64,000 bases of DNA from positions 3,765,001-3,829,000 of the forward strand of contig CM055897.1 in NCBI GenBank assembly GCA_029582155.1. Direction: 5' to 3'. Shown here one piece after another: positions 51,701-62,939 of this stretch (its first letter is position 1; each line of letters opens with the position of its first letter). This stretch comes from Panopea generosa. Its lineage: Eukaryota > Mollusca > Bivalvia > Adapedonta > Hiatellidae. Below the pieces are notes generated by a model, which ran no database searches, was not told the origin of the DNA, and was given only the letters and a program-made list of their open reading frames with translations. The position numbers and the translations under genes are program-made.

Positions 51701-53399
51701 TACTTGTGTCACTCTTCTATTAAACATAAATCATCAGAGGAAGACAATGGCCCTGTGTTTGAAGTAAATGCTGACAATAAACATGACGATGGGTTTCTAG
51801 AGATTCGCCAAAAAGAAAAGAAGAATATGATGGAGAGAGTAATATCATGATTTACAGACAATATGTTTGCAAAACAGGACTCATTTATAACAGCATATAT
51901 GAGATGATCTAAGGATGTATATACAGAATCCTTGCATCTTCAACTGACAGATCAACATCCCAGTGCCATCATTATAAGCACTTGCTTGTTGAAGATCTCT
52001 GGAGAAGATATTTAATATTTAGGTTTTTGCACAGTCCTGAGACTAATCAGAATATCAACAATTTTTTCTTGATATTAAGCTTGAATCTATTCAAGTGATA
52101 TAGCAAAAAGATGCCATACTTTCATATTTGAGGAGAGTATATTAATAATCTAGAATGGATACTGGCTAAAAAAATGATTAGTACAATATTATGTTTTATT
52201 TTCTTGTTTTCAACCTTTAGAACAATTAACTTATATGTTGAATAAAATTTGTCTTTATTTCTTCCGGTACAAAACTCCTAAATGAAGTTCTAGCAATCTG
52301 TTAAGAAAAGAAAACGTGTAAAACGTGCAGACCACAGGTTCCATATAGGATCAATATTTTGATTATACTGTATGATGTACTAGCTTATTTGATACAGAGA
52401 TGAATTTCTTCATTGCCAACATACTCAGGATAATAGGAAGGACGTAGCAAGCTAAGGAAACAAAAAACAAAGATCACAAGCGTCACAGACTAAACTAGAA
52501 ATAAAAAAAAATCTTGCTAACTATGGGGTAAGAAAGAATTGAATCCGTTATCTGTTAACAATTTAAGAAGTGTTTAAGTGATATCCAAGAACTCAGTGGT
52601 ACACTGTATTTGTTGGTATGTAATAATCTAAAATATCTCAAGGTATTTTGACCTTTGTAATAATAAATTTATAATATTCAATGAGACGTTCAAGTTTATT
52701 CACATAGAATTTCTGGTTTATGTAATTTCGCTCATTTATTCCATCTAAGTGAAAATGACATCTATGTCAGACAGATAGTTACAGTACTTCTTAATATGTT
52801 TATTTTTTTTACTATTACCAACTAATAAAACAAATAAAAAGAAATCAGAATTTGTGTAAAGAAACAAGAGACCCCAAGTGACCGAGATGTATTTCTTACC
52901 AAATCGCTATAACTTCAACACCACAGCACTGCTTTATAGTTTAAACTTATTTACTTTGCTTCAATTGTGAAACAAGTTCTTACAACTAAGGCAAACTCCT
53001 TGTTAGAAACATATATAAAAGTGTCTTGCTCAAGGACACCAGACATATGCTTTATCAGAGAACAAGCAAGGCACACCACAGATTCAAATACTGGTGGGAA
53101 TTAACACCAGGTCATGTTTACCCAGCTTCATTCTCATGGTTCTTACAGACATCTGTCTGATGATGACAGTGTTCCTGTGACAGAGGTTGATGCTGGTGAC
53201 ATAAGTCAAAGAATATCCATAAAGTCACAAAAGTGACAAAGCTGTGAGAAAAATGCAAATGTTGGGTGGGACAAATTTACTATTTACGGTAATTTAACGA
53301 ATCGGAAAGTAAACCAGTCACATTGCTTCTATGAATCAAAAGTGAGAAAACAATAGCTGTTAGAGAACAATATTAGATTTAACTCTAGTTAAATGATGT

Positions 53400-54420
53400 A
53401 ATGTATATAAAACTTTTTATGAACTATAAATAAAATGGTAGTAAAACTTGTTTTTATCTATGGATATATTAAACCGGCAGCAACTCATCACAGAATATTG
53501 TTTATGATTTCCCTATTACATATTTGTTTTTTTATCACTGTAAAATGGATCTTTTCAGCTGCACATCCACAATGTATGATATATATATGAATCTTCATTA
53601 AAAATTATCCCATCTATTACGATACTAGCGAGAAAAGTGCGGTATGTATTTTATCTATTTTGAAAATACATTCAATCTGCTTGTGAAGCGATAATTTATA
53701 AATCTTACAATGTATAAATCTATTTACGAGTATGCCGGTATGTTTGTAATTAAATACCTTATTGAAAAAAAAATTGTTCGATCTTTCAAACACAGCGGGA
53801 TTCTTATTTGATTGTTCTTAATTGGCAAAATCTTACCGATATCAGTGATTTATTGCCCCCCTGTTTGGTCAGTACGATACCGTGATAGGTCACGTGGGAT
53901 GCACATTTCCAAAAACACAAAAATAGACTGCTTCTGTTTTCAGAAAATTGTATTTGACCCCGATTTATTTTTAGATTCCCGCGCAAATTATGGGAAGTTC
54001 TAGCACTTTACATAATGCGACTGGACGATGATCACGCTTGACCCGTATGTTCGATTGGACGCTATTTTTATAAAAAATTTAAATAGTAACACTATGATGT
54101 CATGGGTAATTTTACTTGGGGAAATGTTATTTTACACAAATGTAAATTTCCTGTCGCGGAAAATGAAGTTTATGTGTGTTATTTTTGCGATTGAAATACA
54201 CGGGCATGTATTGTCGTGATCATGAGGCTAACGATAAAGACGGGATTTATCGTAATCATGAGGCTGTCGACACAGGCGTGGAAAGTCGTCTCTGAGAGGC
54301 ATAGGGTTCATGGGGAAGAAGATTTAGTGCCAATAACCAAAAACATTTTGCTAAGTGTCAATTAAGAAAATAAAAAGTCTAGTGGACTGATGAAAAAGAA
54401 TGAAGTAAAAATCAATATAT
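53400..54420. other. Unassigned sequence, partly CpG-richer
   Basis: The stretch 53780-54300 is less AT-rich than its surroundings and has more CG dinucleotides. It has three short frames on both strands, none protein-like enough to call. A small hairpin ACGATAAA...TTTATCGT lies at 54230-54253, flanked by two direct copies of ATCATGAGGCT. Confidence 0.5.
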
Positions 54421-55290
54421 AAATGTCACGTTGGTACAATATCAGTCTTGTGCTGTCATGCAAACAGGGCTGGTCGAAGACATGACATTGTGCAAACCTC
54501 GACAAATAGTTATTTGTTGTGACTATGCCACGCCAACACACACGTCATATTCATACCCATTGACACGATATCTTGACAAATACATATGTAACACATCAAG
54601 TGTTTTTCACAAAATTGGTTTTGTTTTCGTAACTTTGCCCGGTGACACGAAAATTATATGTCCTTTGGCAAGACTTCGAGATGGCAAATTTATGACCTAC
54701 CAAGAGACTGAAGACAGCCACCATAATTTACAAGGTGTCAACATAGCTGGAAACAATGCAGCACTGCTTTATCACAGGAAATGCAAGAAACACCACAGAA
54801 CCATGTACTGGTGGGAATCTGCACCAAGTCATGTTTATGTGAGTCAAGCATTCCAGTGATTTGTGAAATGGTATAGTAGATATAGATGATAAATAGTGAC
54901 AAAAAGTTCCTCCACTTACAGAGTGTCTACAGAGAAGAGATATTATACTTCTTTTATCACAGGACATAAAGGACAATTACAGTTGCACACACTGGCGTAA
55001 ATCTGGATCTGCATCTGACAGAATCATCACTTGACTGTTCAGCACCATTACATATGCTTGGAGAGATACTGTCTCACTAAGGCAATGTCCCTTTGACAGG
55101 GCATTCAAATGCTTGTGGCACAAATAGAAATTTAAATATACATGTATTCACAAAAAGGATGAAGTCATGGGAAAGGTAATAGTACATTGTAACACTTACA
55201 ATGAGCTTACCAGTTTGTGATTGTAAGCAAAGTACTGCCAATTATACTATTAATTCAGTGGCACAACCAGTCATACTCTTTTTGAATACT
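54420..55290 (+). repeat. Paralogous segment C, copy 2
   Basis: Partner of 34735-35680. The second half carries TGGATCTGCATCTGACAGAA, CCCTTTGACAGGGCATTCAA (55087) and ACAAAAAGGATGAAGTCATG, as at 35330-35490. Confidence 0.8.
54431..54859 (+). CDS. 142-codon frame, 'WWES' family, uncertain gene
   Basis: The most open member of the family. It begins MVQYQSCAVMQTGLVEDMTL and has a Cys-containing N-terminal part (CKPRQIVICCDYATPTHTSY). It then has KIGFVFVTLPGDTKIICPLA, SHHNLQGVNIAGNNAALLYH, RKCKKHHRTMYWWESAPSHV and a stop soon after. The homologous C-terminal continuation seen at 35130-35190 (PASFSW, LSDD) is absent here, so this copy looks truncated at its C-terminus. No signal peptide or transmembrane segment is obvious. 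The CTTTATCACAG inside it looks like a splice acceptor, so the real exon could start at ~54779. Not identified; it may be a fragment of a once-coding repeat family. Confidence 0.35.
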   Translation: MVQYQSCAVMQTGLVEDMTLCKPRQIVICCDYATPTHTSYSYPLTRYLDKYICNTSSVFHKIGFVFVTLPGDTKIICPLARLRDGKFMTYQETEDSHHNLQGVNIAGNNAALLYHRKCKKHHRTMYWWESAPSHVYVSQAFQ

Positions 55291-55960
55291 TAACTTCAAA
55301 CATACATAAAATATACAACATTTTTAATATATCTGAATGAACTGGAGAGAAGACTGATTACATGCTATTTCTGATGAATCAAGCATCCTGAATCGTTCTA
55401 CTGGCAACCTATTGACAGGTGAACACCCTTTTGATAATTCCACTTGAAAAATTGTCCAATCCTCCTAAGAATCTTGGTAAAACTGACTCTTGTAACGATT
55501 CCAAACTTGATCTTGCATTGACACACTATTTAAAGAAATATTAGGCAATGTCGCTTGTAAAATATCTAAATCCAAGTTTCCCATAAAATATATTCATAAG
55601 GCCCCTGACTGTACAAGCTGTCATCAAGTATGGCTGATTCAAGAACTTATTATATATCACTGCTGTACAAGTTTCAATGAAAAATGGTAGTGCTATCGGG
55701 AAAAAAAATTTCTCAAAGCAATTCTCTGTTAAACTGTTCAAACAGAGGTAATCTTGTTGACTGTGGATTCTATTGTTAGGGTTAGATAGTCTTTTTTTAT
55801 TCCAGCAATCCTCTGGAAGAAGAATTTGCCAGGTTGGTAAGCTATTTCAAACTCACATAGTAGCAGATATTTTAAAGTTAGCTTTTGCTGATTCAAAATA
55901 TTTATTGGTTTGACGATCAAAACATATTTACCGAGTTTTTAATAATTTTTCTCGCCTGTA
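55290..55960. other. Linker with block shared with 46080-46300
   Basis: 55640-55780 matches 46080-46300 (see that entry). A 27-base segment at 55805-55831 (AATCCTCTGGAAGAAGAAT) sits between an ATTCCAG acceptor-like site and a GTTGGTAAG donor-like site and could be a tiny exon. Otherwise I see nothing I can support. Confidence 0.4.
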
Positions 55961-55961
55961 G

Positions 55962-56288
55962 CAGCAAATGTTTTAGAATCATCACGAGAAGAAGATGGAA
56001 ACAAATTTAGACATCTTACGGTTAACAAAATCAGGGAAATTGTGGAAAGTGAATTCAAACTCAGTTGAAGTGAGAGTTGGGAACTTTGCCTCACCTTCAA
56101 AACATAACAATTGTTTGACAACAAAAATGAGAATAATAGCCGAGTAAAACAAAACAACTTGGAAAGCACTTGTGTCAGACACTATTTACGAAGGTGACCT
56201 ACATACTGAAGAACTGGAAGATGTAAACGAGGAATTACATGGACATTTTTGTCAGGAAACACAATTGGCAATTACAGTTAATAAGTGA
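55962..56288 (+). pseudogene. Acidic protein-like segment, frame-shifted (unrecognised)
   Basis: After a CTCGCCTGTAG acceptor-like site the plus strand reads ANVLESSREEDGNKFRHLTV and NKIREIVESEFKLS to a stop at 56066. From 56064 the next frame continues VEVRVGNFASPSKHNNCLTT and, after one in-frame TAA at ~56141, TWKALVSDTIYEGDLHTEEL and EDVNEELHGHFCQETQLAIT, stopping at 56286. The match in style across the frame change suggests one former coding region of ~108 residues with one shift and one stop. It is rich in Glu and Asp and predicted helical. The minus-strand frames over it are shadows. Confidence 0.45.
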
Positions 56289-56536
56289 AAAAAAACAAGA
56301 ACCATTTGATTGATAGAACAAGAACATACATGGCTAACTATTAAACATTCAATACTGAAAACACCATTGGATCCAGTTTTAAGTCTAAGAACTGTTATAG
56401 TTTTTACCAAATTTTTGTTGTTGTTTTTTATCAGTTTTTCATCAAAAGATAATACCACCAATGCTATTCTCTAGAATGAATTGAAACAGTTTCTATGATT
56501 ATCTTAAATGATGCTTTCATTATTTACCAATAGAAG

Positions 56537-56595
56537 TAGTACACCACCAAGAAGCGACATGTAAAAGGCTTAGGCTCAATTTGTTTTATAGATTC
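56537..56595 (+). repeat. Fragment of segment A/B start-codon block
   Basis: AGTACACCACCAAGAAGCGA and CATGTAAAAGGCTTAGGCTC resemble the region around 40335-40380 and 51472-51515. Only ~60 bp is recognisable. Confidence 0.4.
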
Positions 56596-56599
56596 TAAC

Positions 56600-57660
56600 T
56601 TACATACTACTTGATTGAAATTTCTAAGTATTATTTTATTTGAGTTGTATTATTTATTGAATCTAGATGTTTTTCTGGAAATCAGCAGAGTTTTTAATTT
56701 ATAAAATATTTTTTGTGTAAAGCGTGTTTTGGTCCGAAATGATCGATATATTCCAAAACAGATATGACCTAATTTTTTTATCATGAACACAATGAATATA
56801 TAAAGGGATTCTACCCTAAACATGTGGAAGCTAATTTTTATCTCTGACATGGTGTTTATTCAGAAGGGTATAAATGAATGGTCTCATACAACTGGCTACC
56901 GTGGTTAGATACACCTGACATGACTCATCAGAACACTTAGGATATGTTTTTTCTATAGTTTTTCTATAGTCGTTTACTCATAGCTAAATACACATAGGTG
57001 TAAACCCACCATTGATTTTTGTTCTTTATTCTATAGTAAATTATAAAAGTTTGAATGTTTGACATTCATAGAGAATTCCAAATGAAAGAAGTGAAACATT
57101 CATTTCACTGTTTGTCAACCTCTGCACTATCAAAATATTAAGAGAAAAGTAGGAGTCATCTGTCATATAAGAGATTTTTTTTCTGCTCAGTGTGTACACT
57201 GTTAACAAAGTGAAAGTAGACTTCCAAAATCATGTATTCATACCACAATTTCAAAGCATCATTTTTTTTTTCTAAATTCACAATTCAAACATGACACTAT
57301 ATCAAAATGTTCAAAATACATCAACAATGCCATTCAAATAGGAAATGAGCATTAAAATAAGGAAAATGCATTTTTAAAGAAGAAGAAACAAGGATTTTTA
57401 ACAACCACCATTATGTGACTACCCCACTGAAGCACTTCCTTTTTTCAATGGTAGTACTATGCCTTTAGGTAAAAAATAATAAAGGTAATATAGCGACACC
57501 TCTGTTTTAGCCACAATGTCTACTTCAAACTCTAAAATCCATTGTAAGCTTGTGATTTCTTGTCTAAATGACTAACATGATGCAACCAATCATAAAAAAG
57601 AAGCTACAATAATAATATCCTCATATTAACTTAACCTTCTACTCCATAGATACGCGTTTT
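56600..57660. other. Unassigned AT-rich sequence
   Basis: No exon with acceptor and donor, no repeat landmark from elsewhere in the window, no notable open frame. Confidence 0.55.
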
Positions 57661-57682
57661 CCCACACCAATCACAGAAGGCC

Positions 57683-57755
57683 TTTGAAAACAGTGCAGGA
57701 AGACTTCAGATTGCTCGTAAAGAGCAATCTGAACACTTCCTTCACTGTTTTCCAA
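57683..57755. repeat. Short hairpin: 34-bp arms, 5-base loop
   Basis: Left arm 57683-57716 (ending CTTCAGATTGCTC) and right arm 57722-57755 (starting GAGCAATCTGAA) are reverse complements with about four mismatches; loop GTAAA. It is the strongest compact inverted repeat I found outside the arrays. It could be the body of a tiny foldback element or a transcribed hairpin. The 5-base loop is tighter than typical microRNA precursors. Confidence 0.85.
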
Positions 57756-58239
57756 TATGTCAGTTAATATAAACATAATTCACCAAATAATCCAAAAGCC
57801 TTCTATATTAGGTGTCCAAAGGCGTCTATATTAGAGGTTACCAAAATGCGTCTATATGAAGTAAAGGTTAATGCATCGACTTTTCATTATTAAACCGACA
57901 TTAAAATACATCAAGAAATTGATTTTAAAAAGAAAATTCACTTTAAATGTACATGAGTATTTTTCAATAAACATGTATATAAATATGATGAAAATAATAA
58001 TCATTTTCTAAAGATATGGATTCAAACTTTGTCTGGAGGTCAGTATGAAGTTTTCAATTTGTAAAACAATCTAAGTGAGCAGAAGTGTTCTTAGCTAAAT
58101 AATCAATAGATATATTCATAAAATATTACTTATCTTTTGACCTCCACTCCATTAAGTTTTACTGAGATATATCTAAATATGAAAAACACATTTTACAGGC
58201 AACATTTTGATGAAGAAAAGAAAGCTAAGACAAATATCA

Positions 58240-58970
58240 TAAACATATAAAAAGGTGTAGCATTGGATGATAACTGTTTTCAATTATAGTCTACCAAGTT
58301 TTACTTCAGATATATCTAAATTAAACCTGTTTACAAGCAACGTTCTGAAGGATAAACCATCTGAGACATTTATTTTGAACAATTCGGATATATCAACATA
58401 GTATACTCAATATATATTTAAACATGACAAAAGAACAAGACCATTCTACAGGCAATTCTCAAAAGAAAAGAAAAAATAAATAGCTGAGAAAAAACCTAAA
58501 TACATCGAAATTTATTTTGGTAATTTGGTTAGGTTAAAATATAAAAACATTGGTTGGTGACTGGTTCTAATTCTACCCTAGCTGAGAAAACAATCATAAA
58601 TGTATTAAAATTCATTTTTGAAAATTTGTATATACCAAAAGGTGTCACAATCATTGGTGACTGATTCAAGTTCAATGTTAAATGAACAATATTATTATAT
58701 TCAGTAACATTGAATTCATTTGGCAATTTTGGATATATCATAAGATATAACAATGGTTGGTGACTGGTACCAATTCTACCCTACCATGTTTAACATAAGA
58801 TATATCCAAATATGTAAAATGAACATCTTTCTGAAGAAAAGAAAGGGCTAAGAAAATTTCCTAAATATACTGATATTCATTTTGACAATAAGATAAATCA
58901 GTTGATTGGTCACTGGTTCCAATTCTATCTACCAAGTTTTACTCAAACATATGAACAAAACAGTGTTACA
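58240..58970 (+). repeat. Cluster of diverged R3 copies
   Basis: TTGGTGACTGGTTCTAATTC (58552), GGTGTCACAATCATTGGTGA (58640), GGTTGGTGACTGGTACCAAT (58754) and TTGGTCACTGGTTCCAATTC (58914), interspersed with AGATATATCTAAA-type blocks and AAGAAAAGAAAGGGCTAAG. These are relatives of the copies at 26150 and 29570. The 74-codon minus-strand frame at 58529-58753 lies in this repeat. Confidence 0.7.
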
Positions 58971-58993
58971 AAATGAATAAATGCATTTTACGA

Positions 58994-59200
58994 CATACCA
59001 ATGACAGGACCAACATTGGCAAAGATTGCTTTTCTGATTTCTAAACTGTGGTGGGATCAACAACACAAACCTGGTAATAGTTGATTCAAGGATAATGCAG
59101 TTCTGAACAAAATTAAGACATTTTTAATACATGCAAAAGAAAAAAAATTGATATAACGTACCTACCAATGATCCCCCTACAGTGATGTTGGGGTTGGGCG
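58994..59200. other. Possible short exons, strand uncertain
   Basis: On the minus strand, 59160-59199 has an acceptor-like GGGTATGTCAG, an open 40-base segment readable as PPNPNITVGGSLVG, and donor GTACGT. A second segment at ~59000-59050 has acceptor GATCCCACCACAG, reads LEIRKAIFANVGPVIG, and is followed by donor GTATGT. The phases that keep both open do not use the PPNPN frame. On the plus strand the second segment also has splice-like borders and reads PTLAKIAFLISKLWWDQQHK. These are suggestions only. Confidence 0.25.
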
Positions 59201-59554
59201 GCTGACATACCCGGGGAATTATTAAACAGCAAAAACACTGATACGTGGGAATCTAACATAATTAAATATTTCTATAAATTTCTGTTTTTGTCTTGTTAAT
59301 ACTAATACATTCCTAATTTCACAGCTAATTATAGATAGTCCACTATTAAGTCTAAACAGACACTGTACATTACATTCAATCCCATTTCAGATACAAGTTC
59401 AGTCTCTACATGATCAGTTATATAAAAAGTAAGTGTAGTTGTCCAAATTGTCCAAACTTCCAAACTGTTTATCCATTTGGTATATAAATAATATTGTGAC
59501 CGAACAGTTACAGTTTGCTACTTATTTGAAAAACACATTGTTATCGATCCACTT

Positions 59555-59723
59555 TCACATACAAGCTTGGAAGAATCCAATTTCTAACTGAACCATTGTC
59601 TTGGAACTAAAATTTGGTTCAAGTCGTGTTTTAGTTTCACGAGTCCAGTTCAAGTCAACTGAATATAATTGACCACAACTTGTTAAAACGGTATAGAGCT
59701 CTCCATCACACATTGGAATATCA
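59555..59723 (-). CDS. Terminal exon, beta-propeller-blade-like (unrecognised gene)
   Basis: Preceded on the minus strand by a good acceptor (ATTTCATTTCAG, ending at 59724). After one base it is open for 55 codons to a TGA at 59555-59557. It begins DIPMCDGELYTVLTSCGQLY and continues SVDLNWTRETKTRLEPNFSS, KTMVQLEIGFFQACM. The other two frames are closed. The pattern DG-LYTV...G-LYSVDL is how blades of kelch/WD/PQQ-type propellers often read, which is a family-style inference. The exon starts in phase 2. No upstream partner with matching phase was identified with confidence, so its relation to the gene at 60265-63776 is open. Confidence 0.55.
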
Positions 59724-60264
59724 CTGAAATGAAATACATTGTTATAACAATTTAAACAATTAATATAAGTTAACTGATGAATACCACTCAGTTGGTATCA
59801 TTGCTCCTTTGTTGGTTAAATGTGTATGGATTTGACAACAATGACATATGAATTTTTTACATACTATATTTTACCAATAGTTTGAGGTCATTTTTTTAAA
59901 CTTTTATAGTAAACTTAAGTACTACCTTGCATGTATCATGATTCAATGAAAATGCCATAAATGACAGCTATATCCAATGTTACACTTTTGCCAATGGTTT
60001 GGTCAGTGGAGATCTGTTATCTTCATGAACTAGTCAATTAATTTATTTCAAAATGATTGTGTATGGGGGAAACTCGATGAGAGGTATATAACATTAAACA
60101 CCAATAAAAACACACTACTATGTAATTATGATTCAGATTCAATGAAATGTATTAGTAAGAAAGCTTAAGGATGGACAAAGAGCATTGAATGAAGTTTATA
60201 GGCTAAATTGCAACTTTAGAGAAATCAAACAAACATAAGTACCTTACAATTCAGTGTGAATAAG

Positions 60265-60422
60265 TTATCTTCTCATTGCTTCCAGAGATTTATACATTCG
60301 ATTTCTTCTTTTTTGTCTTTCATTAAAAATTTTGTTTTTAACTGCTCTAAGTTTATTGTCCAATGACATGCCACTAAGCAGATCTGGGTGTAGCTGTAGA
60401 AATGTCTTTAGTTGGCTCAATC
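60265..60422 (-). CDS. Last coding exon of a minus-strand gene (Myb/SANT-like C-terminus)
   Basis: Acceptor TGTGTATTTCAG ends at 60423. The exon supplies GA to complete a Gly codon with the previous exon, then reads LSQLKTFLQLHPDLLSGMSL, DNKLRAVKNKIFNERQKRRN and RMYKSLEAMRR, ending at TAA (60265-60267). The C-terminus is strongly basic with a probable helix. Together with the preceding exon it forms a W-x-E-R...LPG-L...L-x-x-HP-LL...VK-KI-NER pattern. This resembles the short Myb/SANT-like C-terminal domain seen in many molluscan and fish orphan proteins, from memory. The downstream base context TGTAAG/GTACTT would be a good donor just after the stop. Confidence 0.75.
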
Positions 60423-60599
60423 CTGAAATACACATACAATGAAATAAACAAACAATGGACACTCTTTTAAAGTGGACAACGTTATACATTCCTGTCACCA
60501 TGCCAAGATAAAATGTTACAATTTGCTGACTTGACTGTCTTAAGATCCGATAGTGCCTTAGACATAACAAACTTTTACTGAGACAATCACAGCAATTGA

Positions 60600-61200
60600 G
60601 CTTTTGGTGCCTATAAGTGGATTCTGGGGGTAATTCCGAGTAATAAATACCCCTACCACACCTATACTGAACAAAAACTTAATTGCAATGAAATGGAAAT
60701 ACTTAAAATAGTCCCCAAATAGAACCCTCATACAACCCAGCCCCTTGATTTGTCCGAACTTCAATCAACCACTCTTAGGGATTTGTTATGAGCAGAAATG
60801 CTTTGGATTTTAAAAATATGTTTTTTTGTACACATATTATGACGACATGTGTCCCCTAATTGAACCCACTGTGCAGGGTCATTTTCAAACCCAGGGACAC
60901 CGTTTGAACAAATCTAACAGAACTAGAGTTGGTTATCATTACTACATAAACGTTTTTAAAATCTGTGGGCGGTTCTTGAGAAGAAGGTTTTTTAAGTATT
61001 AGACTATTTTTAGTAATGACAGCCATCTTGAATTTCAGATAAAAAAAATCTTCTGTATAGTCTCCTATGAAATAGAAACATCCATATGTTGAGTTTAATT
61101 GGCCTAGTGGTTTCAGAGAAAGTGTTGCTAACAGACGACAGACGATGGACAACGCGCCATAGCATAAGCCCTCCTAGCCTGGGGCCAGTAGAGATTAAAA
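60600..61200 (+). repeat. R4 fragment and R5 copy 5 in the last intron
   Basis: 60640-60790 matches the R4 start region (TAAATACCCCTACCACACC, CAACCCAGCCCCTTGATTT). 60838-61200 is a full R5 copy ending GACGACAGACGATGGACAAC and TAGAGATTAAAAA. The 98-codon minus-strand frame at 60856-61152 is inside it and not a gene. Confidence 0.8.
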
Positions 61201-61895
61201 ATCAGCGGAAATGAGAATCATTAGTTTTCTGTATTTGAATGTGACATAGATCTATTTATCTAGATTTATTGTTAAAAAGCACTTACTTTCATCTATTTTA
61301 GCTTGACTGCGAAATAAATTCAGATCTTATATGTATAGATCTCGAGTCAGTTTCCTGCGTTGCTTTTAAAGGTTATCAAATTTACCATGAAACTCATTGT
61401 AAAACCACACAAACACGACCCACTTTACCCGTTAAATAATATTTAGATATCATTATAGCCATACGTTCAACGTATTACTTTGATATACCTTCGAGATGTT
61501 AACAATGATTAGCGTAAAGAGTCAATTTCAACATTACAATTTGTCACTTTCAGAAGAATTGTCCCTTTTATACATTTCTTTTGACAACACAAGATTGACC
61601 CAAGGACCATGCACATAAAATCTGATCAACACTGAATATGGAGACCTTGAATATTGAAGTCAATAACTCGTAGTCCATGTACCTATTACACATTATTTGT
61701 GTAGGCAAGATTGATTTTGCTTTATACTGAATAAGAGTTGTTGTTCAATTTGTCTTTCGTTAAATCTATTTTACTTCTAAAATATTCATTCTCAACTATG
61801 ATACAATCCAACTACCATTGATGTTGTTCTGATAAAATATGTTGTTTTTTTTCTAAATGAATTAAACAGAAATTTTGAATCCCACACTTACTAAC

Positions 61896-62003
61896 CTGGA
61901 AGAGATCCTTTCCTGTCAGACCGTTCTGTATCAAAGACGTAACGTTTGAAGTAGTCTTCCACTAATTTAGAGTCTCTTTCTTTCCAGGAAGTATAAAGAC
62001 GCT
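61896..62003 (-). CDS. Internal exon of the same minus-strand gene
   Basis: 108 bases between acceptor CTTTCTTTTGTAAACAG and donor CCAG/GTTAGTAAG. It starts in phase 1 and ends in phase 1. It reads RLYTSWKERDSKLVEDYFKR then YVFDTERSDRKGSLP. Splicing to 60422 gives LPGLSQLK without a frame change. The aromatic and charged spacing (W...ER...L-EDYF-RYV) suggests the first helices of a Myb/SANT-like fold. Confidence 0.8.
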
Positions 62004-62575
62004 CTGTTTACAAAAGAAAGTCAGTTAGGTTTAACATTACTTTGAACTACACTTTCTTAATTCCATATTAATATGTATGTATCAGTGATAATGAATGAAC
62101 ACACATAAAAACTTGTTAAAATGCACAAATACAAATACAGTTTCAAATTAATAGTGTATTATTAGAAATGCAACAAAATGATACCATTTACATGTCATGT
62201 TACCAATAGTCCTTCAAATCAATTCAATGATCTTACTAACCAAAACTAACATAATGAAAACCATTTTGTGAAGATTGTGTGCCATGAGATAAATCATATC
62301 AAAAGTTTTCACTACAAAGCAGCAAGTATTATAGAGTTGAATTTAACATGATATAAGTAGCAATGACATGAAACTATATATGTATATCTCCCCAATACAT
62401 ACATGTAAACTAACTCTGTGTGACCCTTGGGACGCATCAATGTGCAAAGGAATAAATATTGTGATGCCTATGTTCAGTTAATATCTTGGGACAAATTTAT
62501 ATAACAAACATGTTAAAAGAGTGAAATAAATTGTACAGTTTGATTTATTCTCACGTATGTATAGCATATGCTTAC

Positions 62576-62644
62576 CTTTCTTACATTGGCGCCTAGCTTT
62601 CTTTGGGGTGCTAACATAATCATCATCTGAATAACTGCTGGATT
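62576..62644 (-). CDS. Internal exon of the same minus-strand gene
   Basis: 69 bases between acceptor TTGCACATATTAG and donor AAAG/GTAAGC, phase 1 on both sides. It reads SSSYSDDDYVSTPKKARRQC and KK, then joins the next exon as KKERLYTSW. The Ser/Asp-rich start followed by KKARR looks like a nuclear localisation signal beside possible casein-kinase-2-type sites; this is inference. Confidence 0.8.
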
Positions 62645-62939
62645 CTAATATGTGCAATAAAATGAAATGTATTATTTCAGTAAGTATTGTTTTTCAAATA
62701 GTTATTTGGATGAAAAATAGGAAATGATATCGTATAAACTGTGTTCATAATAACTAATTATTACATTTATTTACATAAATGAATTATCGTGGGTAGGAAC
62801 ACTGGTAAAATCTTGTTTACGGCAACTGAATGGAATACAAAATCAATACAAATTGGTCAATGACTTCACAGTGTTAAACACTAACATGGTCACATCATCA
62901 CCTTATTAACCCTTAGAGGCACAAGTGAATGAAATAAGG

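Larger units (their letters stand above)
49025..53390 (+). repeat. Paralogous segment B (4.4 kb)
   Basis: Partner of segment A (36150-43440), same orientation and order, with high but not near-perfect identity by eye. It preserves the uninterrupted target of the solo-LTR-like element at ~52258 and lacks the hAT fragment at ~50232. It keeps short frames such as SLEHVIRQLQQYDDIIKRF (around 49110) that are more open than the same place in A, so each copy has decayed separately. Confidence 0.85.

Noticed and set aside
60856-61152. 98-codon minus-strand frame
   Set aside because: Lies wholly in a copy of dispersed repeat R5; the equivalent frames in the other four copies are broken or different.
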